NCBI GenBank assembly: GCA_963210315.1
Contig: OY723302.1
Location: 1,612,001-1,676,000 of the forward strand
Direction of reading: 5' to 3'
From: Rhynchopus euleeides
Taxonomy: Eukaryota > Euglenozoa > Diplonemea > Diplonemida > Diplonemidae
Length of the DNA: 64,000 nt
The position numbers and the translations under genes are program-made. Below, piece after piece: positions 1-10,420 of this stretch. Below the pieces are notes generated by a model. The model saw only the letters and a list, made by a program, of their open reading frames with translations. It did not search any database and was not told the DNA's origin. Numbering within the stretch: position 1 is the stretch's first letter; every line of letters starts with the position of its first letter.

Positions 1-2341
1 GCTGTGCACCAACGCCGCAGGGACCATGGATATGAACGAGGTGGCGAACCTGCTGCGCATCATGTCTGTCGAGATGGACCACTGCACGGAGATCGAGTTC
101 TACCACACGGCTGATCCGGCGCACTGCGGGCAAATTGCATACGATTCGTTCACCACTACGTTTGACTCCTTCAAGCGAACCCGGAAGTTCAAGGGGTGGG
201 CGCCAGCAGTGCAGGTGTCGTGTGCGGTGGCGGTGCACAACGGCCTGGTGTTGGACAATGTGGTGACTGCGTGGCGCCGCATCGACCTGCTGGGTGAGGA
301 GGCGTTGGGGATGTAGGGCCTGTCGCGGGTGCTGATGGAGATCGGCGTGGGGCACACGGAGGAGGATGTGATGGAGGTGATGACGATGCGTGGGGATGAC
401 GGGAAGGTGGAATTCCATGCGTTCTTGGAGATGTTTGCGGAGAGCATGAAGGATGATGACACGTTGAAGTTTGAACAATGGATGAGTGAGCTTCACAGCG
501 TGGTGGCCGCGAGGGCGCGCATGGCGGAGGTAACTCCTGAGGGAACCCAGCACAAGAGTCAGAAGGAGTTAGAAGAGCTGAAGAGGTGGTACGAACGGGT
601 CTTCCTGTGGATACTGTTCATCTACGCACAGGCCAATGTGGCGCTTCCCATCTTCGACCTGTGCTTCCACGACCCCTTTCTGAACTTCGAGGGGACGACA
701 ACGTGGCTTGCGTTGCTGCTGCTGGTCAGCGACGTGGTGATCTGGGCACAACTTCTGCTTGGGTTCCGCCTCCCAAAAGACATCAACGGGGCACCTGTCT
801 ACAAGCCCCAACTCATCCGGTCCCTGCACTTGCGCTCACCGCAGCTGTACCGGGACCTGTTCATCGCGCTGCCGCTCGAGCTGCTTGTGGGGATAGGGTA
901 CCCCACGGCCGTGCTGCACCCGCTGTTCCGCCTCAACAAGCTGCTGCTGCTGTACTACATCCACGCCACCTTCCGCTCGCTGTTTGCCGACCTGTTTGGG
1001 CCGCGGTGGTGGCGCATCGTGAACGCGCTGTACTGGTGGGCCGTGTTGGGGCATCTTGTTGCGTGTGTGTTCAACGCGATCACGCTGGCCGCTGGAGACG
1101 AAGATACGCAGGTGGTGCTGACTGTTGCGGACTACAGTCAGCTCAGCACGTTGCACAAATACCTGCAGAGCCTGAGTTATGCTGTCAACACGATGGCAGG
1201 GCTGAGCCGCGGGGTGTTTCCCCGCGACGACACACTGGCGCTGTTCGCGCTGTTCGTGGTGATCCTTGGCGTGTTTGTGTACGCCCTCCTCCTGGCCGTG
1301 GTGGCGCTGGCCCTGCAGATGCGCGACTACGAGGGACGCTTCAACAGCTACATCGAGGAGGTGCGGAACGTCTTCTTCGACGACGTGCGTGCCGGGAGGC
1401 TGCCTGCGTCTTTCCTGCAGGACACGATCCGCTACCACCGGCACGTGTTCCGCAGCACAGGGCAGTTCCACATCGAGGAGGACGTGCTGCTGGACCTGCC
1501 GAAGCCGCTGCGTGTGAGTGTGGACCTTGTGACAGGGCGGGACACTGTCGGGAAGGTGGACATCCTTGCAGACGCAGCAGGGGATGACGAGTTTGTGTAC
1601 GCGCTGCAGCAGTGCCTGCACCTGGCGGTCTTCCCACCCGACGCAGACATCGTGGAGGCAGGGACCGAGGGCCACGAGATGTACTTCATCAGGTGCGGCA
1701 CATGCGATGTCATCTCCAAGGGCAATGTCGTCGGACAGCTGGGCGCAGGCCACATGTTCGGTGAAGTTGCGCTTGTCACCGATGTGGCACGAACAGCAAC
1801 CGTCCGAACAACATCCTTCTGCAACCTGCTGGTCCTGACTGTAGAAGACTTCCGCCTGGTGGCATCATCATTCCCCCACCTCGTCAAGGGGATCGAAGAG
1901 CACGCCCGAGATCGGCTGCTGCCGTCCCTCATGAACGAAGATCATTCCGAGTCCACAAGCTCCTGCTCCACAACCGGGTCGTATGCGCAATCTCTCATGC
2001 TGACTGCCTTCCCTGGGTCGTTCTTTGGGTTGAAGATCCCACCAGTTGCCGAACGCACAGCCTCCGATGAGGATGCGCCCGCCTTGCCGCCGCCTCTCCT
2101 GCCTTCGCCCTCCCTCCCGCGTGTGCCCTCCTATCGCAGCATCAATTGTGCAGCTCTGCCGTTGCGACCTGTTGATGCGGGTCGGGGCAGCATGTCTTCC
2201 CGCAAGGAACCTCCGGATAACAGTGACCCGGCATGCCGTTTCCTGCCACGTACCGTCTCGCAACGCACCAACCCACACACCGCGTCGATGCGGTTGGGAA
2301 GATTGCGCCCGCACCGTGCTCCTGTATCATCTGCTACTTAG
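1..2341 (+). pseudogene. CNG-like channel paralogue, 5' partial, with internal TAG
   Basis: The reading frame is open from base 2 and encodes the same protein as the gene at 17615-20104: degenerate EF-hand-like N-terminus, six-helix channel core, C-linker and cyclic-nucleotide-binding domain. At 314-316 the codon is TAG where the other copy has CAG, so the N-terminal 96 codons (from the ATG at 26) are separated from the rest; the next in-frame ATG is at 335. I found only two differences from the other copy over bases 1-1899 (147 C/T, changing Ser to Leu, and the stop). After 1899 the tails are unrelated: this copy ends in its own Ser/Pro-rich tail of about 145 residues and stops with TAG at 2339-2341. 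The true 5' end lies outside the window. It could be a pseudogene, a gene with an assembly error at the stop, or a gene using the downstream ATG. Confidence 0.75.
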
Positions 2342-2730
2342 TTACTGTAGGCAACCCTGTGAGTGCCCGGCCTCCTCAATGGCACTGTTCCCAGCTGCTA
2401 CCAAAACGAGAGGTTTTTTTGTCAGAACAACGTGTTTTTCCAACTAAAAAGACTCGTGGCAGCGTTCGGTATCTTCACTCATGCACTAGCAGGCACTGTT
2501 CGTACAAACAAGGAACGCAACTCCAAGTCTTTTTTTGCGCGCCGATTCGTACAGTTGTTTCTTTGCGCATTCTGTTGTTCTACGAATCTGGCAGTGGGTG
2601 GGGGGAGGGGGGGTGGTGGGGGTTGTCCCATCCTTTTCTGTCGTGAGTTCGTGCAGTCTTTTGAATTCTTTGAATGTGTTCACGCATCCCTACAAGGCCT
2701 CCCACACACACCCACAACCACCCCCCCCCC
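2342..2730. other. Intergenic, no gene seen
   Basis: Downstream of the channel paralogue. It holds a G-rich tract near 2600-2625 and a poly-C run at 2721-2733 that borders the next element. I see no convincing coding sequence. Confidence 0.5.
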
Positions 2731-3196
2731 CCCTAGGGCAGTGGTGGCAGCGTACGGCCGTACGGTACGCGTACGCGTACGCGTATGCCGTACGCACTTT
2801 CTGAAAATCGCGCTGCGGACGCGTACGCAGATTTTGCGTACGGCTGGTATTCCAGGTCTCTCAGCACACAGTAGGCCACCCAGCGGGTGGCTGGGCCCTG
2901 GCCTTTGCTCCTGCCTTTCACCGATGGTTCCTTGCCGCGCTCGTGGCGAAAAACTCGCAACACCTGCAAGTACATCCGCAAACACACTGCAAAAGGTACC
3001 ACTTTCGACTGGAAGGCTCGAAGGCTGCCCCTGGTACACCTGAGTTCGACTGTCGGATTTGGTGTGCGGCCATGGCCGTCTCCTGTGCTCCATAGACTGC
3101 CGTACGCAGCGCCGTACGCGTACGCGTACGCGTACGCCGTACGCACTTTCTGAAAATCACGCTGCGTACGCGTACGCAGCCACCACTGCCCTAGGG
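2731..3196. mobile_element. MITE A, CGTACG-type subterminal repeats
   Basis: Both ends carry CCCTAGGGCAGTGGTGGC in inverted orientation (left 2731-2748, right ending 3196). Inside each end are arrays of the palindrome GTACGCGTACGC (2750-2850 and 3100-3178). Both arrays share CCGTACGCACTTTCTGAAAATC. The palindrome CTAG sits at both borders (2733-2736, 3191-3194) and may be the target duplication. The roughly 450-bp body shows no coding capacity, so this looks like a non-autonomous TIR element. Its right border is also the left border of the long-inverted-repeat element that follows. Confidence 0.7.
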
Positions 3197-4374
3197 GGGG
3201 TCAAATGGGGGTGACAAACACGATTTTTCAAAAAACCGGCGCAGAGGCCCCAAAGCCCCCGTAAACCCTCCAAACCCCCCCAGATCGGTCCGGAAACCCA
3301 TCGAACCCCACTTTTCCACCATTCCGGGCACCTCAGGTGCCCGAATTGGGGTACCTAAATTTTGTGCCACCGTTTGGTACCGGACAGTGCCACTGTGTGG
3401 GAGGTTGGAAAAGAAAATGCCCCAACACACCACATCTGAGGGTTGCAATGCATGTTGCTTGCCAACCACGTCATCCGGTGGGTGTCAGGCGCTATGTAGG
3501 TGGCATGAGCCAGGTCTTCGATGTGTTCTGGCTTGTATATGTACCTCCCTGCCTGCGGCACAGGCACTGCCTTTGTCCCCCACACCAGCCACAGAGAGCG
3601 TATTGTACTCGGTCCACGGTTGCTGATTCATTGTGATGCGTTGTATCCTCGAGTGAACGTCACGCACTAGTGGCACCACCACCCGCCATCCGAGAGCTGT
3701 ATTGACCACGGATGACGTACGAATCGTAATGGTGAAATACGAATCGTGCATATCGTATTTTATATCGCATTATATCGTATACGATTACGATATAAAATAC
3801 GATATTATGCGATATTACGAATCGTTTAGGATGATGCATGGCCACACGGGGTGGGCACCGGGGAAAAGGGCACCCAGCACACCAACGAGGGGCGGCGAGA
3901 CTACCACCACCACCCCAGATGAGTCACCCACTCCGAAGCCAAAGGCTCTCAAAGAGCAGCTGGCGAAGCAGAAAGCAGGGGCGCGAGTGAGCTACGTGAC
4001 AGCGAAAACACGTCATGATAAGCTGCAAGGCGATGCCAAAGACGTGTACGCCGTCAAGGATGTCGCGTCTCTGCAAACCCGCAAACCCCAGTGTTCTCCC
4101 GATGGCGAGTTTGGGGGCAAAATTCTCCATTTGTATTTTTTCCCCCGAAAACCCGACGGCGAGTTTCGGCATTTTTTTGGGGGTGGAATTTTTCACAGGT
4201 TTCAGACAGTTTCCCACTCATCGACCTGCACAACTTCCCAACAACGAGCGTCCCTGGGTTCGTGCCCCACTACGAACCGCAATTGATCCAAAGAGTCCCA
4301 GAACGCGAAGGAGAAGGCCAGATGTTCGCTACCGTGGCCTCCGGCGGCTGGGGGGCTCCGCCCCCTAAACCCCT

Positions 4375-5797
4375 GTGCTGTGCACCTGTCGAGTGTGCAT
4401 GTACCATTTGGTGTACCATGGCAAGTGGGAAACGGCACAACACCAGGACTGCGACATGGTCGTGAGTGAAGACGGAGTACGTGCAGACTACCATCCCTGC
4501 ACAACGAAGTCTGTACGACTTCCTCGTTGTCCACTCACACCGCACATTGCAAAGCGTATCGATCAGAACGAATGTTGTTGCGGATATACGCGTGCATTGC
4601 ATGAGGTGCTCGCGCGCGAAGCGCGCGAGCAATTTTTTTTAGCACCCCTTTTTCCGGATCAAAACTCGCCATCACCCGCCCGTGCGGTCGAGCACCAGAA
4701 GAAGAAGCAGTCGGGCGGTGAAGACAAGAACGGCGACAGGCAAGGGGGGCAGCAGAAGGCGCACGGAGCCAATCCAGCACCGGAATTCGTGAGTGACCTG
4801 TCGTATTCACTTTGCGTCGGCAATACCACGGCCAGCCAGGCGGAGCTTGTGGTGTTGGCGATTCGGAAACACCTGTACCCGAACATGCCCAGCGGACGCG
4901 CCCTCTTGCAGAACCACAGCAGCCACACGGATGCACTTCTGAAGGCGCTGAAAGATGCTCTCAAAGGTCGCACCGTGCCTATTGGCATCGACGGAACTAC
5001 AGCAGCATCGATCCACACCTCGTACCTCGCTGTGACTGCATATGTTGGGCAACAACCGCTGCTGGTGTGCGTTGAGGTGTTCAGGCTGGGGTGAGCCCTG
5101 ACGCAGTGATGCTTGAAGATGTGCTGCAGCGGCTCGAATGCGACTACTCGTTTACGATCGCGTCTGTCAACATGGACAGATGCGCGACAAACCAGCGCCT
5201 CATCAAGCTCACAGGGCGTCTGTCGGTGTGGTGTTTGGGGCATCACGCCAACAAATGTTGCAAAGACTTCTACACGAAGCGCTTCCCCCTCGCCATCCAG
5301 TTCGTGACCTTCTTCTCACAGGCGCCGCGCACCACCTCAGAAACGAGGTGGTCAGCGCTGTTTCACGTCGTTGAGCATGTGGCACCCCGGACCGACCTGC
5401 TTGCAAGCTTCTTGCACGAAGAGCTTGAGCGCGCCTACAAACCGCAAAGTGTCCGAGAGTTAGCACATTTGATCGGAGGGGATGGGTGGGGGGACATGCT
5501 CTCGGAGATCCAGACGATGCACAGAGCCTCCTACAGTTCTTCCTCTGGATGAGCAACCCCCCCAGCGATCAGAAGTCCTGCTTTGTCGTGGGGGAAGTAT
5601 GGAAGAGCATCCAACACGTCACCAACGAGGAACAACAACTTCTCAAAGAGCTGTGGGACACGTTTTCCTCAAGAGAGTTCTTTAAACTCATGGAGGTGAT
5701 GGACCCGGAAGCAGTTGCCCAGGAGGTGATTGCTGATGAAGTGCTGGAGGCGTCGGAAGAGAGGTGGCGGGACGTCTTGGGGCGTAACACCACTTAG
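4375..5797 (+). pseudogene. hAT-family transposase, frameshifted
   Basis: Three overlapping reading frames together give hAT motifs in order. The first (to 5094) has a Cys/His-rich stretch and then IGIDGTT with the likely first catalytic Asp (codon at 4990). The second (5091-5552) has NMDRCATN, the CLGHHANKC block that matches the C-H-x-L-N box of hAT proteins, and SETRWSALFHV matching the T-R-W box. The third (5486-5797) is the acidic C-terminal part ending GRNTT. The first break falls at GGGG (5088-5091), the second near the G run at 5490-5495. These are either genuine decay or homopolymer errors. The N-terminal part (3850-4370) is interrupted by AT-rich and GC-rich insertions and is not reconstructable by eye. 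Confidence 0.65.
4608..4641. repeat. CG-alternating hairpin followed by poly-T
   Basis: CGCGCGCGAAGCGCGCG forms a perfect hairpin with a GAA loop, followed by AATTTTTTTT. Near-identical hairpins occur at 14654-14684 and 44273-44306. It lies inside the degenerate hAT coding region and interrupts it. Confidence 0.6.
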
Positions 5798-6670
5798 CCG
5801 TATCCCATCCTTGTGGTGTTGTCTCATGTGGCCACCTAGCCATCCCATTGCCTCCCTCAGAAGCCTGTAGTAATAGTGCGATATGGGCATATCGCATACG
5901 ATATCAAAGCTGACTAAACACGATATAAATACGATATATTGCGATATATTGCGATATCGCCTTAAAAAATACGATACATATCGTATTTACGATATGATAC
6001 GATATTACGATTCGTACGTCATCCGTGATTGACTTTGCGCCCTTCCGTTGCATTCACCTCGCCACGCATATTGCACTGTTCAGTACCAGTGCTCTTGGGC
6101 CAGGCAAAGTAGACCGCAGCAACTACCAATTCTGGCACAATGGGTACCACGACAGCGCACTTCGTGTGTTCCCGGAATGTACAGCTCGTGTTGCAACAGT
6201 CGTTGTCAACACATCCCGGTTGTGGAGCACTGCTGCACAGGAATCACACGACCATCTGGACTTGTTCCGTACCTACAGGCAGCCTCCCGGTGCATGGTGG
6301 CAGGGAGGTACATATACAAGCCAGAACTCATCGAAGACCTGGCTAATGCCACCTACATAGCGCCTGACACCCACCGGATGACGTGGTTGGCAAGCAACAT
6401 GCATTGCAACCCTCAGATGTGGTGTGTTGGGGCATTTTCTTTTCCAACCTCCCACACAGTGGCACTGTCCGGTACCAAACGGTGGCACAAAATTTAGGTA
6501 CCCCAATTCGGGCACCTGAGGTGCCCGGAATGGTGGAAAAGTGGGGTTCGATGGGTTTCCGGACCGATCTGGGGGGGTTTGGAGGGTTTACGGGGGCTTT
6601 GGGGCCTCTGCGCCGGTTTTTTGAAAAATCGTGTTTGTCCACGTAAAAGGGTGGCATTTGACCCCCCCTA

Positions 6671-6720
6671 CCCCCCCCCCCCCCCCATCAGCAATTCTAC
6701 ACGGTGCAGGCATGTCGCTA
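6671..6720. repeat. Poly-C run next to LIR1
   Basis: Seventeen C follow TA at 6669-6670. This borders LIR1 and precedes the satellite. A comparable TA plus poly-C junction occurs at 30167-30186. Confidence 0.6.
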
Positions 6721-9700
6721 AGCGTCGACCGTCGACCCAGTGAATTTTGGTTTCCCCCCCCATAAAAAAGCGTCGACCCAGCGTCGACCCAGTGGAATCT
6801 GGGTCGACGCTCCAGGCGTCGACCCAGTGGAACTGGGTTGACGCTACCCAAGCCTCGACCAAGCGTCAACCCAGTCCTGGGTTGACGCTATCCAAGCCTG
6901 GACCAAGCGTCAACCCAGTTCCACTGGGTTGACGCTATCCAAGCCTCAACCAAGCGTCAACCCAGTCCTGGGTTGACGCTATCCAAGCCTGGACCAAGCG
7001 TCAACCCAGTTCCACTGGGTCGACGCTATCCAAGCCTCAACCAAGCGTCAACCCAGTCCTGGGTTGACGCTATCCAAGCCTGGACCAAGCGTCAACCCAG
7101 TCCTGGGTTGACGCTATCCAAGCCTCAACCAAGCCTCAACCCAGTCCTGGGTTGACGCTATCCAAGCCTGGACCAAGCGTCAACCCAGTTCCACTGGGTC
7201 GACGCTATCCAAGCCTCAACCAAGCGTCAACCCAGTCCTGGGTTGACGCTATCCAAGCCTGGACCAAGCGTCAACCCAGTTCCACTGGGTTGACGCTATC
7301 CAAGCCTCAACCAAGCCTCAACCCAGTCCTGGGTTGACGCTATCCAAGCCTGGACCAAGCGTCAACCCAGTTCCACTGGGTTGACGCTATCCAAGCCTCA
7401 ACCAAGCGTCAACCCAGTCCTGGGTTGACGCTATCCAAGCCTGGACCAAGCGTCAACCCAGTTCCACTGGGTTGACGCTATCCAAGCCTCAACCAAGCCT
7501 CAACCCAGTCCTGGGTTGACGCTATCCAAGCCTGGACCAAGCGTCAACCCAGTTCCACTGGGTCGACGCTATCCAAGCCTCAACCAAGCGTCAACCCAGT
7601 CCTGGGTTGACGCTATCCAAGCCTGGACCAAGCGTCAACCCAGTCCTGGGTTGACGCTATCCAAGCCTCAACCAAGCCTCAACCCAGTCCTGGGTTGACG
7701 CTATCCAAGCCTGGACCAAGCGTCAACCCAGTTCCACTGGGTCGACGCTATCCAAGCCTCAACCAAGCCTCAACCCAGTCCTGGGTTGACGCTATCCAAG
7801 CCTGGACCAAGCGTCAACCCAGTTCCACTGGGTTGACGCTATCCAAGCCTCAACCAAGCCTCAACCCAGTCCTGGGTTGACGCTATCCAAGCCTGGACCA
7901 AGCGTCAACCCAGTCCTGGGTTGACGCTATCCAAGCCTGGACCAAGCGTCAACCCAGTCCTGGGTTGACGCTATCCAAGCCTGGACCAAGCGTCAACCCA
8001 GTTCCACTGGGTTGACGCTATCCAAGCCTCAACCAAGCGTCAACCCAGTCCTGGGTTGACGCTATCCAAGCCTGGACCAAGCGTCAACCCAGTTCCACTG
8101 GGTTGACGCTATCCAAGCCTCAACCAAGCCTCAACCCAGTCCTGGGTTGACGCTATCCAAGCCTGGACCAAGCGTCAACCCAGTCCTGGGTTGACGCTAT
8201 CCAAGCCTGGACCAAGCGTCAACCCAGTTCCACTGGGTTGACGCTATCCAAGCCTCAACCAAGCGTCAACCCAGTCCTGGGTTGACGCTATCCAAGCCTG
8301 GACCAAGCGTCAACCCAGTCCTGGGTTGACGCTATCCAAGCCTGGACCAAGCGTCAACCCAGTCCTGGGTTGACGCTATCCAAGCCTGGACCAAGCGTCA
8401 ACCCAGTTCCACTGGGTTGACGCTATCCAAGCCTCAACCAAGCCTCAACCCAGTCCTGGGTTGACGCTATCCAAGCCTGGACCAAGCGTCAACCCAGTTC
8501 CACTGGGTTGACGCTATCCAAGCCTCAACCAAGCGTCAACCCAGTCCTGGGTTGACGCTATCCAAGCCTGGACCAAGCGTCAACCCAGTCCTGGGTTGAC
8601 GCTATCCAAGCCTGGACCAAGCGTCAACCCAGTTCCACTGGGTTGACGCTATCCAAGCCTCAACCAAGCGTCAACCCAGTCCTGGGTTGACGCTATCCAA
8701 GCCTGGACCAAGCGTCAACCCAGTTCCACTGGGTTGACGCTATCCAAGCCTCAACCAAGCCTCAACCCAGTCCTGGGTTGACGCTATCCAAGCCTGGACC
8801 AAGCGTCAACCCAGTTCCACTGGGTCGACGCTATCCAAGCCTCAACCAAGCGTCAACCCAGTCCTGGGTTGACGCTATCCAAGCCTGGACCAAGCGTCAA
8901 CCCAGTTCCACTGGGTTGACGCTATCCAAGCCTCAACCAAGCCTCAACCCAGTCCTGGGTTGACGCTATCCAAGCCTGGACCAAGCGTCAACCCAGTCCT
9001 GGGTTGACGCTATCCAAGCCTGGACCAAGCGTCAACCCAGTTCCACTGGGTTGACGCTATCCAAGCCTCAACCAAGCGTCAACCCAGTCCTGGGTTGACG
9101 CTATCCAAGCCTGGACCAAGCGTCAACCCAGTCCTGGGTTGACGCTATCCAAGCCTGGACCAAGCGTCAACCCAGTTCCACTGGGTTGACGCTATCCAAG
9201 CCTCAACCAAGCCTCAACCCAGTCCTGGGTTGACGCTATCCAAGCCTGGACCAAGCGTCAACCCAGTCCTGGGTTGACGCTATCCAAGCCTGGACCAAGC
9301 GTCAACCCAGTTCCACTGGGTTGACGCTATCCAAGCCTCAACCAAGCGTCAACCCAGTCCTGGGTTGACGCTATCCAAGCCTGGACCAAGCGTCAACCCA
9401 GTCCTGGGTTGACGCTATCCAAGCCTGGACCAAGCGTCAACCCAGTTCCACTGGGTTGACGCTATCCAAGCCTCAACCAAGCCTCAACCCAGTCCTGGGT
9501 TGACGCTATCCAAGCCTGGACCAAGCGTCAACCCAGTTCCACTGGGTCGACGCTATCCAAGCCTCAACCAAGCGTCAACCCAGTCCTGGGTTGACGCTAT
9601 CCAAGCCTGGACCAAGCGTCAACCCAGTTCCACTGGGTTGACGCTATCCAAGCCTCAACCAAGCCTCAACCCAGTCCTGGGTTGACGCTATCCAAGCCTG

Positions 9701-10326
9701 GACCAAGCGTCAACCCAGTTCCACTGGGTTGACGCTATCCAAGCCTCAACCAAGCGTCAACCCAGTCCTGGGTTGACGCTATCCAAGCCTGGACCAAGCG
9801 TCAACCCAGTTCCACTGGGTTGACGCTATCCAAGCCTCAACCAAGCCTCAACCCAGTCCTGGGTTGACGCTATCCAAGCCTGGACCAAGCGTCAACCCAG
9901 TTCCACTGGGTTGACGCTATCCAAGCCTCAACCAAGCCTCAACCCAGTCCTGGGTTGACGCTATCCAAGCCTGGACCAAGCGTCAACCCAGTCCTGGGTT
10001 GACGCTATCCAAGCCTGGACCAAGCGTCAACCCAGTTCCACTGGGTTGACGCTATCCAAGCCTCAACCAAGCGTCAACCCAGTCCTGGGTTGACGCTATC
10101 CAAGCCTGGACCAAGCGTCAACCCAGTTCCACTGGGTCGACGCTATCCAAGCCTCAACCAAGCCTCAACCCAGTCCTGGGTTGACGCTATCCAAGCCTGG
10201 ACCAAGCGTCAACCCAGTTCCACTGGGTTGACGCTACCCAAGCCTCGACCAAGCGTCAACCCAGTCCTGGGCTGACGCTATCCAAGCCTGGACCAAGCGT
10301 CAACCCAGTTCCACTGGGTCGGCGCT
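6721..10326. repeat. Satellite S1, 44/47-bp units with internal palindrome
   Basis: About 3.6 kb of head-to-tail units. Each unit contains GCGTCAACCCAG and its complement CTGGGTTGACGC separated by TC or TTCCA, joined by TATCCAAGCCTGGACCAA or TATCCAAGCCTCAACCAA. Units of 44 and 47 bp alternate in changing patterns. The first few units (6721-6860) use GTCGAC in place of GTTGAC and are the most divergent; the last (10270-10326) also drift, as expected at array edges. Short open frames of about 60 codons recur but are products of the repeat. There are no unique spacers, so it is not a CRISPR array. The USP-hAT gene begins 95 bp downstream. Confidence 0.9.
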
Positions 10327-10420
10327 GAGGTTTAATGGAGGTTCTACTTCAATCCACGTCATTCTTCGGTTTCTACAGCACACCACACCCACATGCAGAA
10401 GTGCAGGACGCTGCCTTGAA

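Larger units (their letters stand above)
3707..6028 (+). mobile_element. hAT-type transposon B with CGATAT repeats
   Basis: Perfect 22-bp terminal inverted repeats (3707-3728 and 6007-6028) begin CACGGATGACGTACGAATCG. The direct repeat ATTGAC flanks both sides (3701-3706, 6029-6034). Subterminal regions (3719-3830, 5878-6020) are packed with variants of CGATAT and ATCGTA. The interior encodes a damaged hAT transposase (see 4375-5797). The element lies inside the loop of LIR1 and therefore inserted after it. Confidence 0.8.
3192..6670. mobile_element. Long-inverted-repeat element LIR1 carrying a nested hAT
   Basis: Bases about 3192-3556 reappear in inverted orientation at about 6300-6670. The outer ends are TAGGGGGGGTCAAATG on the left and its complement before TA at 6669-6670 on the right; poly-C runs lie just outside (2721-2733 before MITE A, 6671-6687). 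Each arm encodes the same short C-terminal peptide reading inward to outward (for example plus strand about 6300-6497, containing YKPELIEDLANATYIAPDTH), which looks like the end of a lost transposase. The inner space (3557-3706, 6029-6299) holds no further recognisable gene. The arms stop matching after CCTCCCTGCC. Confidence 0.75.

Noticed and set aside
314..316. Reassigned TAG codon (nuclear code variant)
   Set aside because: TAG, TAA and TGA all terminate plausible genes in this window (2339-2341, 14210-14212, 39241-39243), so a standard code is simpler.
586..1587. Long plus-strand open frame of 333 codons overlapping the channel (also at 18322-19323)
   Set aside because: It is an out-of-frame shadow: Arg/Ala/Pro-rich from GC-biased third positions, with no domain, while the channel frame matches a known family.
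6721..10326. CRISPR-like regular repeats
   Set aside because: The spacers between repeats are themselves repeated and not unique, unit lengths vary between 44 and 47 bp, and the genome is eukaryotic. It is a satellite.
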